The notes under the pieces are model-generated. The model was not told the DNA's origin and made no database searches. It worked only from the letters and a program-made list of their open reading frames with translations. The position numbers and the translations under genes are program-made. A DNA stretch of 56,104 bases from Cypionkella psychrotolerans (GTDB lineage Bacteria; Pseudomonadota; Alphaproteobacteria; Rhodobacterales; Rhodobacteraceae): contig NZ_LGIC01000041.1 of the NCBI RefSeq assembly GCF_001294535.1, positions 1 through 56,104 of the forward strand, in the 5' to 3' direction. Shown in pieces: positions 1-8,205 of the stretch. Each line of letters starts with the position of its first letter. Position 1 is the first letter of the stretch.

Positions 1-759
1 CGCCCGTGCCTGCCGACGGAGGCCGGGATACAGTATTGTCGCCATGTCGAACAAGTGACACTTCTTCAACAAGAACTCGATGAACGCATGCGCGCGCTGG
101 TGGGGGGCGACATTGCCGGGGCGGCAACGATCCGTCTTGGAGTGAACAACGACAGCTTGGCGACATGGTTCCCAAATTTGATCAAGCGAGCGTCACAGGA
201 ACTGGGGATTCGCTTAGACGTCCTTCCTGATGATCAGGACCATACCGAAGCGAGCCTGAAGTCAGGAGACGCACTTGCGGTGATAACGGCCCTCGAAACG
301 CCGATACACGGGTGCCGCAGACTCTCTCTGGGGTCGATGGATTACATCGCCGTAGCATCGCCCGAATTCTTTCTCGCGGAGTTTTCGGAGGGGGTGTCAC
401 TTGATACTCTGCGCGGATCGACCTGTCTTGCCTACAATCGTAAGGACAATATCCAAGACCAATGGATGACACTTTGCTTTGGCGAAACCGTGCCTTTGTC
501 TACCCATTTCGTGCCATCGTATGAGGGCTACATTGCTTGCTGCAGGAACGGGACGGCATGGGGACTTGTACCCAGCATAGCTGCAACGCCCTTGGTCGAG
601 CTTGGCGAGCTTGTAGAGTTAAGTCCCGGCAAGGCGGCGCGGGTGTCTTTGCATTGGCAGGCGAGTATGCAATCAAGCGAAATCCTAACGCGCCTTGGAG
701 ATCTCGTGCTTGAAGAGGCAACCAAGCATCTTATCCCCGATGCATTCAGGCTTGAATGA
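1..759 (+). CDS. LysR-family regulator, ArgP/IciA type, 5' partial
   Basis: The frame is open from base 1 and ends at a stop at 757-759, so the N-terminal winged helix-turn-helix lies outside the window. A GTG at 55 could be mistaken for a start, but the codons before it read RPCLPTEAG...HVEQV, the linker that follows the HTH in ArgP-type LysR proteins. The rest is a LysR effector domain (about 250 residues remain of a usual 295). Family members such as E. coli ArgP sense lysine or arginine and activate a divergent lysE/argO exporter gene. That gene would lie upstream, outside this window. The family is read from the linker and the domain pattern; the ligand is inference. Confidence 0.8.
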   Translation, partial: RPCLPTEAGIQYCRHVEQVTLLQQELDERMRALVGGDIAGAATIRLGVNNDSLATWFPNLIKRASQELGIRLDVLPDDQDHTEASLKSGDALAVITALETPIHGCRRLSLGSMDYIAVASPEFFLAEFSEGVSLDTLRGSTCLAYNRKDNIQDQWMTLCFGETVPLSTHFVPSYEGYIACCRNGTAWGLVPSIAATPLVELGELVELSPGKAARVSLHWQASMQSSEILTRLGDLVLEEATKHLIPDAFRLE

Positions 760-1850
760 AACCCCAAAATTTTTGGCCCTGTTGGCTTGGCACAAGCCTA
801 GGTGAAAAGAACACCATACGGTCGTTCGTAGAGTCTCAGTCCTAACAGCCCATGGTTAGCAGCTTGGCAGGTCGCAGTTACCCGACCCTTCGGCCAACAA
901 TGCCCAAACCTTGCCGCTCCGCGGGCATCATCGCGCCACATTGATCAACGCTAGTAACGTCAGCGTAGTGTCGAAGTTCTGCGAGAGATCTTTGGAAAGT
1001 GGAGTATCGCATTTTGTTCCCACGCATGTTGCAACTCCGCGCTTGGACATCCCCGCGCCATGCAAAATTTGCTCTGTATACTGCGGCAGTTCCCTATATT
1101 GCAGGCGCGAGACACAGCAAACCGGTCGTTACAGCAGATTTTGGCCTTCATGTTTTGGTTTTGCGCACGCTGATCGAAGAATTTGGCGGGGAAGCAACCA
1201 GCGCTGACCTGTGCCGGCGCATGGCTGCCGCAAACGTGTCATCTGTTGGACACAACCAAACTCAGTCGCAGGCCTCCATTCGCGCGACGCTTAATGAACT
1301 GGCCAACTGCGGCGCCTTAGTGATCGAGGACGTGAACGGGACCAATGTTATCGCTCGCATGACACTCGATGGAATCATGCTTGCATACGGGCAACCTACT
1401 TCCAAAAGCTGATTATGAGTGGTCAGAGCGTTGTTAGCACTGTGAGTGCTATGGTGATCGGTGCCTGTCGAAGTATATGTTGGGCGCCAGATGTTCAGCC
1501 ACAAAACGGCCTATGGCGCATCCGACGTGGGCTTCGTCTCACCTTGTGGCCCTGAAGTCTGACAGATCCATTCACCTTCATACAGCTATTCACAAATCAA
1601 GAAGACGCGTCCGCGATGTCTTGGCGCGCAGTGATCAGGTCAACGAGTGTCGAAGCCATCAACAAACTGTTTCGAAAATCCTTACTATTATAAAATCTTA
1701 TGATGCATTAGTTTTTACTAACTGGCCCATCGCAGATAACGAGTCGAGTCGTTTTGAAAGTGTAGTTAACGAGTACGGCCGCGCAGGTTGCCCCCCGCGC
1801 GGCCTTTCCAAGATCTAACTTTCTTGGGTGATGTAAGAAATGGAATAGTG
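760..1850. other. Mostly non-coding or decayed stretch
   Basis: About 1.1 kb with no convincing gene except the weak reading frame at 999-1412. Base composition is lower in GC than the flanking genes and several short frames overlap on both strands. I see no rRNA, tRNA or clear terminator. It probably represents decayed DNA between the LysR gene and the next insertions. Confidence 0.5.
999..1412 (+). CDS. Hypothetical protein, possible winged-helix C-terminal half
   Basis: A 137-residue frame. The first 40 residues look non-coding in composition, but the remainder has an even hydrophobic pattern (helix, helix, then a beta-like VIEDVNGTNVIARMTLDG segment) as in the recognition helix and wing of small DNA-binding proteins. 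No ribosome site supports a particular start and no family is recognised. It could be the 3' part of a broken regulator or a chance frame. Confidence 0.3.
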   Translation: MEYRILFPRMLQLRAWTSPRHAKFALYTAAVPYIAGARHSKPVVTADFGLHVLVLRTLIEEFGGEATSADLCRRMAAANVSSVGHNQTQSQASIRATLNELANCGALVIEDVNGTNVIARMTLDGIMLAYGQPTSKS

Positions 1851-2024
1851 ATGGACCACCAATACGAGGCGTGTGTTACCGAGTACCAAAGCCATCTGGA
1901 CGAAGAGTTCCTTAGTCAGATTCCAGACGTTTTTGCATCAGCGAGGGCGGCCAGACGACAACTGTATTTTGTCGGGATTTTCGTCGCGGCCTGCTTGTTT
2001 TTTCTATCGATAATGTCCACATAA
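1851..2024 (+). CDS. Small tail-anchored membrane protein, hypothetical
   Basis: A 57-residue frame from ATG 1851, preceded by GGAATAGTG as a weak ribosome site. Residues 1-34 are acidic and soluble. A basic stretch (ARAARRQ) then precedes one hydrophobic helix (LYFVGIFVAACLFFLSI) that ends four residues before the stop. This is the layout of a tail-anchored inner-membrane protein. No family is recognised and no neighbour suggests a function. A longer frame starting at 1788 exists, but its extra residues look unrelated. Confidence 0.4.
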   Translation: MDHQYEACVTEYQSHLDEEFLSQIPDVFASARAARRQLYFVGIFVAACLFFLSIMST

Positions 2025-2284
2025 ATGCCGCCTTTGCCCCGGCACAAACCCATGCTCGCATGGGACTGATGTACGAAAAAAGCAGTTGTGCGTTGTCGGA
2101 CTTATCGGCGAGGGGCATGCCGTCAGCAGTTACAAATTCTAAGAGCAATACATTGTAAGCGACGATCTTGCCGGGCTGACGATAGGTCTCCTACGTCGCA
2201 GGGTTTGGCTTGTCGCAAACATCCATAGGAACTCGGCCGCCATGCCTAGGTCACTGGCGTATAAACAAACTACCCATCGGCTTT

Positions 2285-2670
2285 CCGGAATGGATGTTCC
2301 CGCCAGCTTTCCGACGGTATGACCCAGCGCGTTGGCATCGCACGGGCATTGACGGTACAGCCCGACATTTGGCTCTGGATGAACCGCTTGGCGCGCTGGA
2401 AGTCATGACAAAACTGACAATGCAAGACGAAATCTCGCACATTTGGCGTGAGGAAAAGGTGACGCTGATCCTTGTGACGCACGATCTGGAAGAGGCAATT
2501 TTTCTGGCCGGCCGGGTGCTGGTGCTGCCAAGGAAATCGGCAGTCGCCCCCACCTGATTGAGATTGATCTTCCCCGCCCACGCGACCGGAGCGAGATGAC
2601 TTTAGTTGTCCTGCGCAGACGTTTGATGGCAGAGTTTGGTCTGCACTGAAGCAATCCAACAGAGTTGCAA
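2285..2670 (+). pseudogene. ABC transporter ATPase fragment, SsuB/TauB/NrtD type
   Basis: Fragments of a nitrate/sulfonate/taurine-type ABC ATPase in two or three frames. Near 2305-2375 one frame reads SDGMTQRVGIARAL, the signature motif and the helix after it. A shift near 2376 then gives LDEPLGALEVMTKLTMQDE (Walker B, D-loop), and the H-loop LVTHDLEEAIFLA follows. Another shift after about 2540 leads to the C-terminal IEIDLPRPRDRSEM. The N-terminal half with Walker A is absent. These ATPases energise uptake of sulfonates, taurine or nitrate; this copy cannot work. It is a relic with no intact permease nearby. Confidence 0.7.
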
Positions 2671-3117
2671 TCGCCTGAATACATCGGCAAAGTCGGCCAG
2701 TTGATCAAGCGGCAGAAGCCTACGCAAAAGCATGCGCTTACACCTCAGGCGGTCAAAATCCCGCCTGCATGCCGGATAACCACGGTTTCCGAAAACTGAC
2801 TTGCACTACTGCATTTGCACCAGTCAACTCCCCGCCATTTGCGTTGACCATAGGTTTTCGACATGGTCTGCCCTTTTCCGTCGATCGTCATGCAGTAGCG
2901 CTTCGCTTCGTTGTTCCGATTAGCAGCCATTCAGCCGGGTTGCGGCAAGCTTCATACCTAGTCTGCACAAGTTGTCTTAAAGCCGCCAAAGGCTGCCCGA
3001 AAAGGGCACCGCGCATCGGACACCAAAGGTGGCCCCACAGTGGGTGTTTGCGGCGGCGACACGCAACATAGCCGCGGCGGATCGAATGTTGAAACGGTGG
3101 ATCACCGCTCCCGGCGC
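2671..3117. other. Gene-less stretch
   Basis: I see no supported gene here. A 61-codon minus-strand frame (2745-2930) and a 100-codon plus-strand frame overlap, neither with a recognisable family or ribosome site. Confidence 0.4.
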
Positions 3118-3151
3118 AAAAAAAGCCCCCGCCTGTTATAGCGAGGGCTTA
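3118..3151 (-). terminator. Rho-independent terminator for minus-strand transcription
   Basis: A 10-bp stem with one mismatch: AAGCCCCCGC (3124-3133) pairs with GCGAGGGCTT (3142-3151) across an 8-nt loop. It is bordered by eight A residues (3118-3125) that become a T-tract on the minus strand. It would end transcripts arriving from the small minus-strand frame at 3268-3462. Confidence 0.6.
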
Positions 3152-3267
3152 CATGGTAAAGGGCATTGATCCACGATGCAGATTGATAGGTAAGTCTGGT
3201 CGAATTAGTCAAGATCTTCGGCAGCGCCTAACTTCCCTTAACGTTAGAAATCTGCCCGGCAACGTGC

Positions 3268-3462
3268 CTATTTCACAAGAAAATACACTAAAGACACCAC
3301 GCACACGGCCGACTCAAACACCGGCAAGCTGTACAGGAAATCTCGCACCGCATTTGGCGGCGCAAAGACGTTACGAGCCATGTTGTTTGACGAACGGTCC
3401 AAGTCAATAAAACGCAACATTTCACCCTCTACTCGCACGTTGGTCCCGAACCTGTCTTCCAT
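3268..3462 (-). CDS. Small membrane protein, hypothetical
   Basis: A 64-residue minus-strand frame starting ATG at 3462. The N-terminal 45 residues are soluble and charged. The C-terminus (FLYSLPVF then SAVCVVSLVYFLV) is a single hydrophobic segment ending at the stop. A good intrinsic terminator lies about 115 bp downstream, which favours a real transcription unit. No Shine-Dalgarno sequence precedes the ATG and no family is recognised. Confidence 0.35.
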   Translation of the reverse strand: MEDRFGTNVRVEGEMLRFIDLDRSSNNMARNVFAPPNAVRDFLYSLPVFESAVCVVSLVYFLVK

Positions 3463-3766
3463 AACAAATTCTTATGAAGCATTAGATATATTACTATTTG
3501 TGTTCGGCATAGCTGTCTTTTTAGACAGGTCTTCAGCGAATAAGTTAGCGTCGCCTTAAGTGAAGGATTGGAATAAATGCGGGGCGCTGCCCCACCTGGC
3601 ACCAGAAGAAACACTGAAATGCAGCCTTAAATTATTGGAGGGTGAGGCCGTGGCCAGGTGTGTCGCAAGTTTTGAGACGGGGCGGGGTTTGCCAGCGCTT
3701 GGAGTTGCGGAACACTTGAAATGAGCCTAGATCGTCTGATTGATCAGATTGAGAGAGACGCGTTGG
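3463..3766. other. Gene-less stretch
   Basis: Short overlapping frames only; no RNA gene, repeat or clear promoter could be read. It precedes the lipoprotein gene at 3767. Confidence 0.4.
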
Positions 3767-4237
3767 ATGATAGCATATGGCATTAAACACTACCTGTTCT
3801 TGGCCACCGCGATCGTGCTGTCATCTTGCAGCAGCAGCAGCGGCGAAACGCTGCACAAGCCAAACCCGATCCCGGCGACCAGTCCTTACATCGTGGACAT
3901 GGACCCCGGCGGATCCACGCAAGCCTATGCCAGGCGTTGGGACCAGCTTAAGGCACGCGGCACAAAGGTCATCATCCGCAGTCACGCAACATCGGCGGCC
4001 GCCATATTCGCTTATTTGCCGAATGCTTGCCTCGAACCGGGTGCGCTCTTGCGGTTCCATGGACCACGCAAAGGTGGCAAACTCGTGCAGAAGGACGCTC
4101 ACTTGATCGCTGATCGCCTCGCCCCCGGTGCGCGGGCGAAGTACATCGCGGAGTGGCAGTTCGTCCTAGATGGTCTGGTTGATCTAAAGCGTGAGGCTGC
4201 GATTAAGCTGGATCCGAAACTTAAACGTTGCGAGTGA
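3767..4237 (+). CDS. Putative lipoprotein with Clp/crotonase-like core
   Basis: 156 residues from ATG 3767. A TTG nine codons upstream is less likely because the ATG begins a canonical lipoprotein signal: a hydrophobic run, then lipobox LSSC near residue 18-21. The core (GTKVIIRSHATSAAAIF, then ACLEPGALLRFHGP) resembles secreted alphaproteobacterial proteins related to the ClpP/crotonase fold. There a strand, a Ser-containing turn and an HG(P/A) segment occur in this order. The likely location is periplasmic, anchored to a membrane. Its neighbours are pseudogenes, so context gives no role. The lipoprotein call is firm; the fold is inference. Confidence 0.6.
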   Translation: MIAYGIKHYLFLATAIVLSSCSSSSGETLHKPNPIPATSPYIVDMDPGGSTQAYARRWDQLKARGTKVIIRSHATSAAAIFAYLPNACLEPGALLRFHGPRKGGKLVQKDAHLIADRLAPGARAKYIAEWQFVLDGLVDLKREAAIKLDPKLKRCE

Positions 4238-4986
4238 ATATCTGGACGTAGTATTGGCAGGGGCGATCCACCAGCCGGCGATCATGCGTTGCTTTCCAGC
4301 ACCCGCACCCTCACCTCGGAAACGGTGTGAACTTGCCCCCGCGATAGACAGCTGCACCTGCACTCGGTAGACCTCCACTGCCAAAGCGCCTGCTGCCCAA
4401 TTTTCTGTGAATGTGTTGCCCAAAGCGCTGGTTGACGCGGACTTGCCGTACCTTTGATCAGTAGATCGGCCGAGACGGCTACGACCCCGCCAAGGGCCGT
4501 CAGTGGCCAGGTTGTTGGGAACGTCACCGGGAAGTCAATGATCAGGCTGTCGACCGCGTTGGTGGTGATTGTGGTCGTGCCGCTCTCGAGCGAGGCGCTA
4601 ATCGGTGCGGTAACGCGTTCCTGCTATTTGGAACCAGATTGACGCGGCGGAAGTTATGCATTTGCACTCCAAACTGTGCCCGGTTGTGAGTGGCGGGGTA
4701 TAGGGCGTGTCAATCGGCACGCAAACTGCCGGTATGAACTCTGTGCAGCCCGGATCTGGTCATGAAGCGACGAGGCCTTCGGGTCAGCGAAGCGCAACGG
4801 TGCCGGCGTCTTGATTTCCACTTAGAAGTGAGCCGGTGAGCCCACGAAGAGCGCGAGCGTGCGAGGCAGCTTGAGCCCGAAAGACAGCGCGAACTCGACA
4901 GGGATCAGGGGTGGGAGTTGTAAGAAAAACGTGCCCTTGGAACTTACTCCAAAAGCCCGCCCATCACATTGTCCGTATCGCCTCGA
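4238..4986. other. Decayed coding DNA, minus strand, family unknown
   Basis: On the minus strand a frame between about 4650 and 4440 reads without an initiator through ISASLESGTTTITTNAVDS to FPTTWPLTALGGVVAVSADL. Its composition is that of a real beta-rich protein. A second frame at 4423-4300 (NWAAGALAVEVYRVQVQLSI) may be its shifted continuation. It might come from a phage structural or surface protein, but I cannot name a family. Nothing intact is visible in this stretch. Confidence 0.35.
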
Positions 4987-5314
4987 TCAGAGGAACAATA
5001 AATCCGTCGCGGCAAGCTGCGATGCCGCTGTCGGACCCGTCAGTGTGATCGTGATGTCTGCCATCCTGTCCCCGTTCGCATCGAACAAAACCTGGTTTCC
5101 GACAACCCGCGCCTCTGAGTTGTCTGAACCCTGAAAACGCCGATGTGCCAATATAGACAAATGTTCCAACTTTCAGACCATCAAGCCGCAGCACGTCGCC
5201 TCCCTCACTGCCGCCGTTCATCGCCCTGAAGTTGACGACAAATGTAATGCCCTCCGCGTCTAGCCGCGCAGCGCCCGGTAGAGATCGTCGGAGCTGAGGA
5301 CGGCAAAAGGGCAA
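4987..5314 (-). pseudogene. C-terminal fragment of an RTX/hemolysin-type calcium-binding protein
   Basis: Two minus-strand frames join near 5130. The first reads GGDVLRLDGLKVGTFVYIGT; the second reads SDNSEARVVGNQVLFDANGD then ADITITLTGPTAASQLAATD and stops at 4987. This is the typical end of RTX-type secreted proteins exported by type I systems. One frameshift and loss of the whole N-terminal part make it a relic. No T1SS genes are nearby. Confidence 0.65.
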
Positions 5315-5347
5315 AGCGTGCGGACCTCAGTTCCGGGTGACGTAGTT

Positions 5348-6049
5348 TTATGCAATCTCACGCAGCCTTGTTTGGGTCAGAGGCATGTTGTGCCCTGTAA
5401 GTGCGAGGTCGATTCCGAGACCGGCCAGACGTTTCATTGTGCGGACATAGGTTGCAGGATCGCTTCCCGGCAAGTCGTCCACGATCTGTCCCTCATAAAT
5501 TGCGTCTCCGGCAATCAATAGGCCGTGGACCGGATCGAAAAGACCAATCGAATCCGGGGAATGGCCTGGCAAATCCAGCACGGTGAACGTGGTACCAATA
5601 TCGACCGTATCGCCCTCTGCAAGAGCACGCGTCAGCGGGGCAGGTTTCAGATGATAGGCTTCAGCTCTCCAGCCTGTTTCCGGTGCCTGGGTCAAGGGAT
5701 CGGGCAGTTCGCGGAAGATATGTGCCAGCGTCACCGCATCGGGCATATTGCCGAAGGCAGCAGCGCTGACGGCTGGGCCGAAACGCTGCGGGAACTCGTG
5801 AAAGCCGCCAACATGATCGACATGGGCATGCGTGGCGAGGGCGATAAGGGGCTTGGCCGGATCGCGTTGCAACATTGGGACCAGGGGCGACAGCCCCATC
5901 CCGAAATCGACCAACAGATCGGCGTCGCGGCCCTCGACCAGCCAGATGTTGGCGCTGAAATAGGGATGGACGTGCGGTTCGGTGATTTGCGTAATGCATG
6001 GCCTGATCGTTGTTTGCCGGAACCACGCGGTTGCCACGGGAATGGTCAT
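5348..6049 (-). CDS. MBL-fold metallo-hydrolase
   Basis: 233 residues from ATG 6049. The metallo-beta-lactamase signature HAHVDH is at 74-79, followed by GG. Later landmarks in order are LPGHSPDSIGLF (third metal-binding His), AGDAIYEG (bridging Asp) and TGHNMPL (last His). All expected ligands are present, so it should be an active hydrolase with two metal ions in the cytoplasm. The substrate is unknown; small MBL proteins of this length include glyoxalase II- and lactonase-like enzymes. It follows an ABC-ATPase fragment on the same strand, which may have been its former operon partner. Confidence 0.85.
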   Translation of the reverse strand: MTIPVATAWFRQTTIRPCITQITEPHVHPYFSANIWLVEGRDADLLVDFGMGLSPLVPMLQRDPAKPLIALATHAHVDHVGGFHEFPQRFGPAVSAAAFGNMPDAVTLAHIFRELPDPLTQAPETGWRAEAYHLKPAPLTRALAEGDTVDIGTTFTVLDLPGHSPDSIGLFDPVHGLLIAGDAIYEGQIVDDLPGSDPATYVRTMKRLAGLGIDLALTGHNMPLTQTRLREIA

Positions 6050-6056
6050 TGGGTCC

Positions 6057-6330
6057 TCAATGCTGGATCTGGTTAAAGTAGGCCCGTGTCCGCTCCTGCA
6101 CGGGGGCGGTGAACATCTGCTCGGGGCCGCCTTCCTCGACGATCTGGCCCGCCTCCATGAAGACCAGCCGATCTGCTACCCGTCGAGCAAAGCTCATCTC
6201 ATGCGTGACGCAGATCATCGTCATACCCTCCTCGGCCAGCAAGATCATGGTGTCCAGAACTTCCCGCACCATTTCCGGATCAAGTGCCGAAGTAGGGTTC
6301 ATCAAACAACATTACCTTAGGGTTGCGGCA
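6057..6330 (-). pseudogene. C-terminal fragment of polar amino acid ABC ATPase (GlnQ/HisP type)
   Basis: Minus-strand frames read NPKVMLFDEP and, after a one-base insertion near 6296, TSALDPEMVREVLDTM, THEMSFARRVADRLVFM and QERTRAYFNQIQH. These are Walker B, D-loop, H-loop and C-terminus of an amino-acid-uptake ATPase. Walker A and the signature motif are missing. Just upstream the reading runs directly into a truncated antitoxin gene, so a deletion has joined the two. Confidence 0.7.
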
Positions 6331-6422
6331 CTGATGTTTGGGTACTCACCACTTTCGACCAACTCGCGTGCGAAAGAGAAAGCCGCGTCAGTAAAGCTTA
6401 CGCTCTGTTTATGAACGCCCAC
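6312..6422 (-). pseudogene. N-terminal fragment of ParD/CC2985-like antitoxin
   Basis: After a GGAGG ribosome site (minus strand, about 6431-6427) a GTG-started frame reads VHKQSVSFTDAAFSFARELV then ESGEYPNISAA. This matches the ribbon-helix-helix start of ParD-type antitoxins. It then runs into unrelated codons and stops at 6312, beside the ABC-ATPase fragment. The rest of the antitoxin and its ParE toxin are missing. Confidence 0.55.
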
Positions 6423-6638
6423 CGCATGCCCTCCGTTGGTAGTCTGTTGGAGCACCATAAGCGTCGTCGGGGCTATTTTCAACGGCGATGCGGTTTGATG
6501 TGCAAGCGAGGCTTTCACGCCTGTCCGCTGCGATCTGGCAGGCGGCGTTAGATCAGCTTGCTTGGCCCCGTGGAATTGAGGGCGTAACCACCCGGCCCAC
6601 ACAGTTCGACTCCCGGTAATCGGCTCTACCAAGACGCT

Positions 6639-6869
6639 TCATTTGGCCAAGTACCCGCGTTTCAGCTTCGCGCATATCGTCTTCGCCGCTGCAATCTCAG
6701 CCGTCTCAGATGTCGGACAAGTTTCGAAAGCGGTCCTTCCCGCCGTGCCGATCCTTCCCCAGGATCGCACAACGCTGACCTCTCCGAAGAGTGTGGGTGC
6801 AACATCGACCCGGTAAAACCGCGCCATGTTTCGCTCTGGGTCATGCTTGCAAAAATGGCCGGGTGTCAT
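6639..6869 (-). CDS. WGR domain-containing protein
   Basis: 76 residues from ATG 6869, chosen because GGAGG lies six bases upstream; a longer frame to 6971 has no ribosome site. The sequence carries the WGR module: NMARFYRVDVAPTLFGE, then SWGRIGTAG and a closing helix with K-L-K-R-G-Y. WGR domains occur in PARPs and in small bacterial proteins and are thought to bind nucleic acid. Stand-alone copies are common on rhodobacterial plasmids. A perfect inverted repeat lies 47 bp upstream and could control it. Confidence 0.8.
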   Translation of the reverse strand: MTPGHFCKHDPERNMARFYRVDVAPTLFGEVSVVRSWGRIGTAGRTAFETCPTSETAEIAAAKTICAKLKRGYLAK

Positions 6870-6915
6870 GCTGAACCTCCATTGCCAGAATGACTTGTTG
6901 CTGGTCGTAAGTCCA

Positions 6916-6961
6916 ATCAGCATTCTGAATCGCTGCAGGCCTTTCGATTCAGAATGCTGAT
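6916..6961. repeat. Perfect 17-bp inverted repeat
   Basis: ATCAGCATTCTGAATCG (6916-6932) and its exact reverse complement (6945-6961) surround a 12-nt spacer. Each arm carries a GANTC site (GAATC, GATTC), the methylation target of alphaproteobacterial CcrM. No T-tract follows on either strand, so it is not a typical terminator. It sits between virB11 and the WGR gene. Confidence 0.75.
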
Positions 6962-7200
6962 GGCTCGCCATGCTCTTTCAAGAGATGCTCCAGCCACAAA
7001 AACTCTCGCAGTTACGCGACCTCGACATACCAGATCATCCTGCGCCGACCATCGGTGTCGCGAACCCGCTAAGCTAATGGGATGTGTCGGTTGCTTCCCC
7101 AGCGTTGGGCTATCCTGGCGAGGGATCAACCGTGCAACAAGGCGGTAGTTGCCACCAAGAGACATCTCTTTCGTCCGTCGCGGGAAGGCTGTTTCGAGGC

Positions 7201-8205
7201 CTAGGCGAGTCTGTTCCTATGCTCCAAGCAGCTGGCCGGAAAGACAATCTCGGTCACGCCCCTCCGCCCGTTCTCCCTGCCGAGTTGAATGATCACATCA
7301 ATCGTTTGCGCGATATATTCTTTGACCTCACCGAAATTTAGAACGGTTCCGGCTTGGAGGACCATCATTGCCAAACGATCTATCGCGGTTCCGGCCGTTT
7401 CTGCGTGAATGGTCGAAACCGAACCGCCGTGCCCCGTGTTGATAGCCTCGATATAGGTCAGGGCTTCGCTGCCGCGAATTTCCCCAAGAACGATGCGATC
7501 CGGGCGCAGGCGCAGCGCAGCTTCCAGCAACCGCGCAGGATTGCGGGGTGAATCCGATTTGCGATCTGCGAGCATAGCCACAACATTCTGCTGCCGGGGG
7601 AACAGCTCTAAAGCATCCTCGATTGTGACGATCCTTTCATCCTCGCCAATGAACGAGAGTAAATGTCGCGCCACAGTGGTTTTGCCAGATGAGGTGCCGC
7701 CGCTGACCAGAACATTCAGCTTGCGCCACACGATCATTTCCAGCGCCGCCGCAAGATCGGTTTTCAGAAGTGCGGTCACTGCCTTCATTTTTTCGCGCCG
7801 AATTTCAACGAGCGATACAGGCTTTCCGTAAAGATACTCTGGTGCCGCACTCTTGGCCAATGCTTGGCTAAAGATGCGGATTGCGATTGCAGCTCCTTTT
7901 GGCACAACAGGCTGCGCCAAAATCTGCAACCGCAGCTTTCGGCCACGAAAATCTACATTTCCCGAGACGAGGGGAGATTCCTCACCCAGCCTTGATCCAG
8001 CACCGCCCGCCAGGTTCGAGGCGAATTCGGCTAACTGATGCCCGGCCAAAGCGGGCAAACCCGCTCTTTCCATGCCTGCCGCCCCTGCCCGCTCGATCCA
8101 GATGTTGCCGTCCGCGTTGATCGCGACTTCTATCGTCGCGGGGTTTGTCAGAATCCCTGCGTATGTGTCGAGGGAACTTTCCAGATAGCTTGATGGTCCA
8201 CTCAT
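7201..8205 (-). CDS. virB11: T4SS ATPase VirB11
   Basis: 334 residues. This is the hexameric traffic ATPase on the inner face of the membrane that drives pilus assembly and DNA transfer. Walker A GGTSSGKTT is at 169-177, Walker B RIVLGEIRG at 237-245 and the His box GHGGSVSTIHA at 258-268; all are intact. The N-terminal domain (1-130) has the usual VirB11 layout. The start overlaps the virB10 stop by four bases, showing translational coupling. It is the last gene of the operon; nothing coding in the same direction follows for about 330 bp. Confidence 0.95.
   Translation of the reverse strand: MSGPSSYLESSLDTYAGILTNPATIEVAINADGNIWIERAGAAGMERAGLPALAGHQLAEFASNLAGGAGSRLGEESPLVSGNVDFRGRKLRLQILAQPVVPKGAAIAIRIFSQALAKSAAPEYLYGKPVSLVEIRREKMKAVTALLKTDLAAALEMIVWRKLNVLVSGGTSSGKTTVARHLLSFIGEDERIVTIEDALELFPRQQNVVAMLADRKSDSPRNPARLLEAALRLRPDRIVLGEIRGSEALTYIEAINTGHGGSVSTIHAETAGTAIDRLAMMVLQAGTVLNFGEVKEYIAQTIDVIIQLGRENGRRGVTEIVFPASCLEHRNRLA

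Noticed and set aside
5525-6076. 183-residue plus-strand frame
   Set aside because: It lies opposite the MBL hydrolase gene, whose complete metal-binding motifs fix the coding strand.
6590-6645. A tRNA-3'-end-like stretch (GTTCGACTC then CGGCTCTACCA)
   Set aside because: The bases before the T-loop do not pair with those after it, and no upstream anticodon arm is present.
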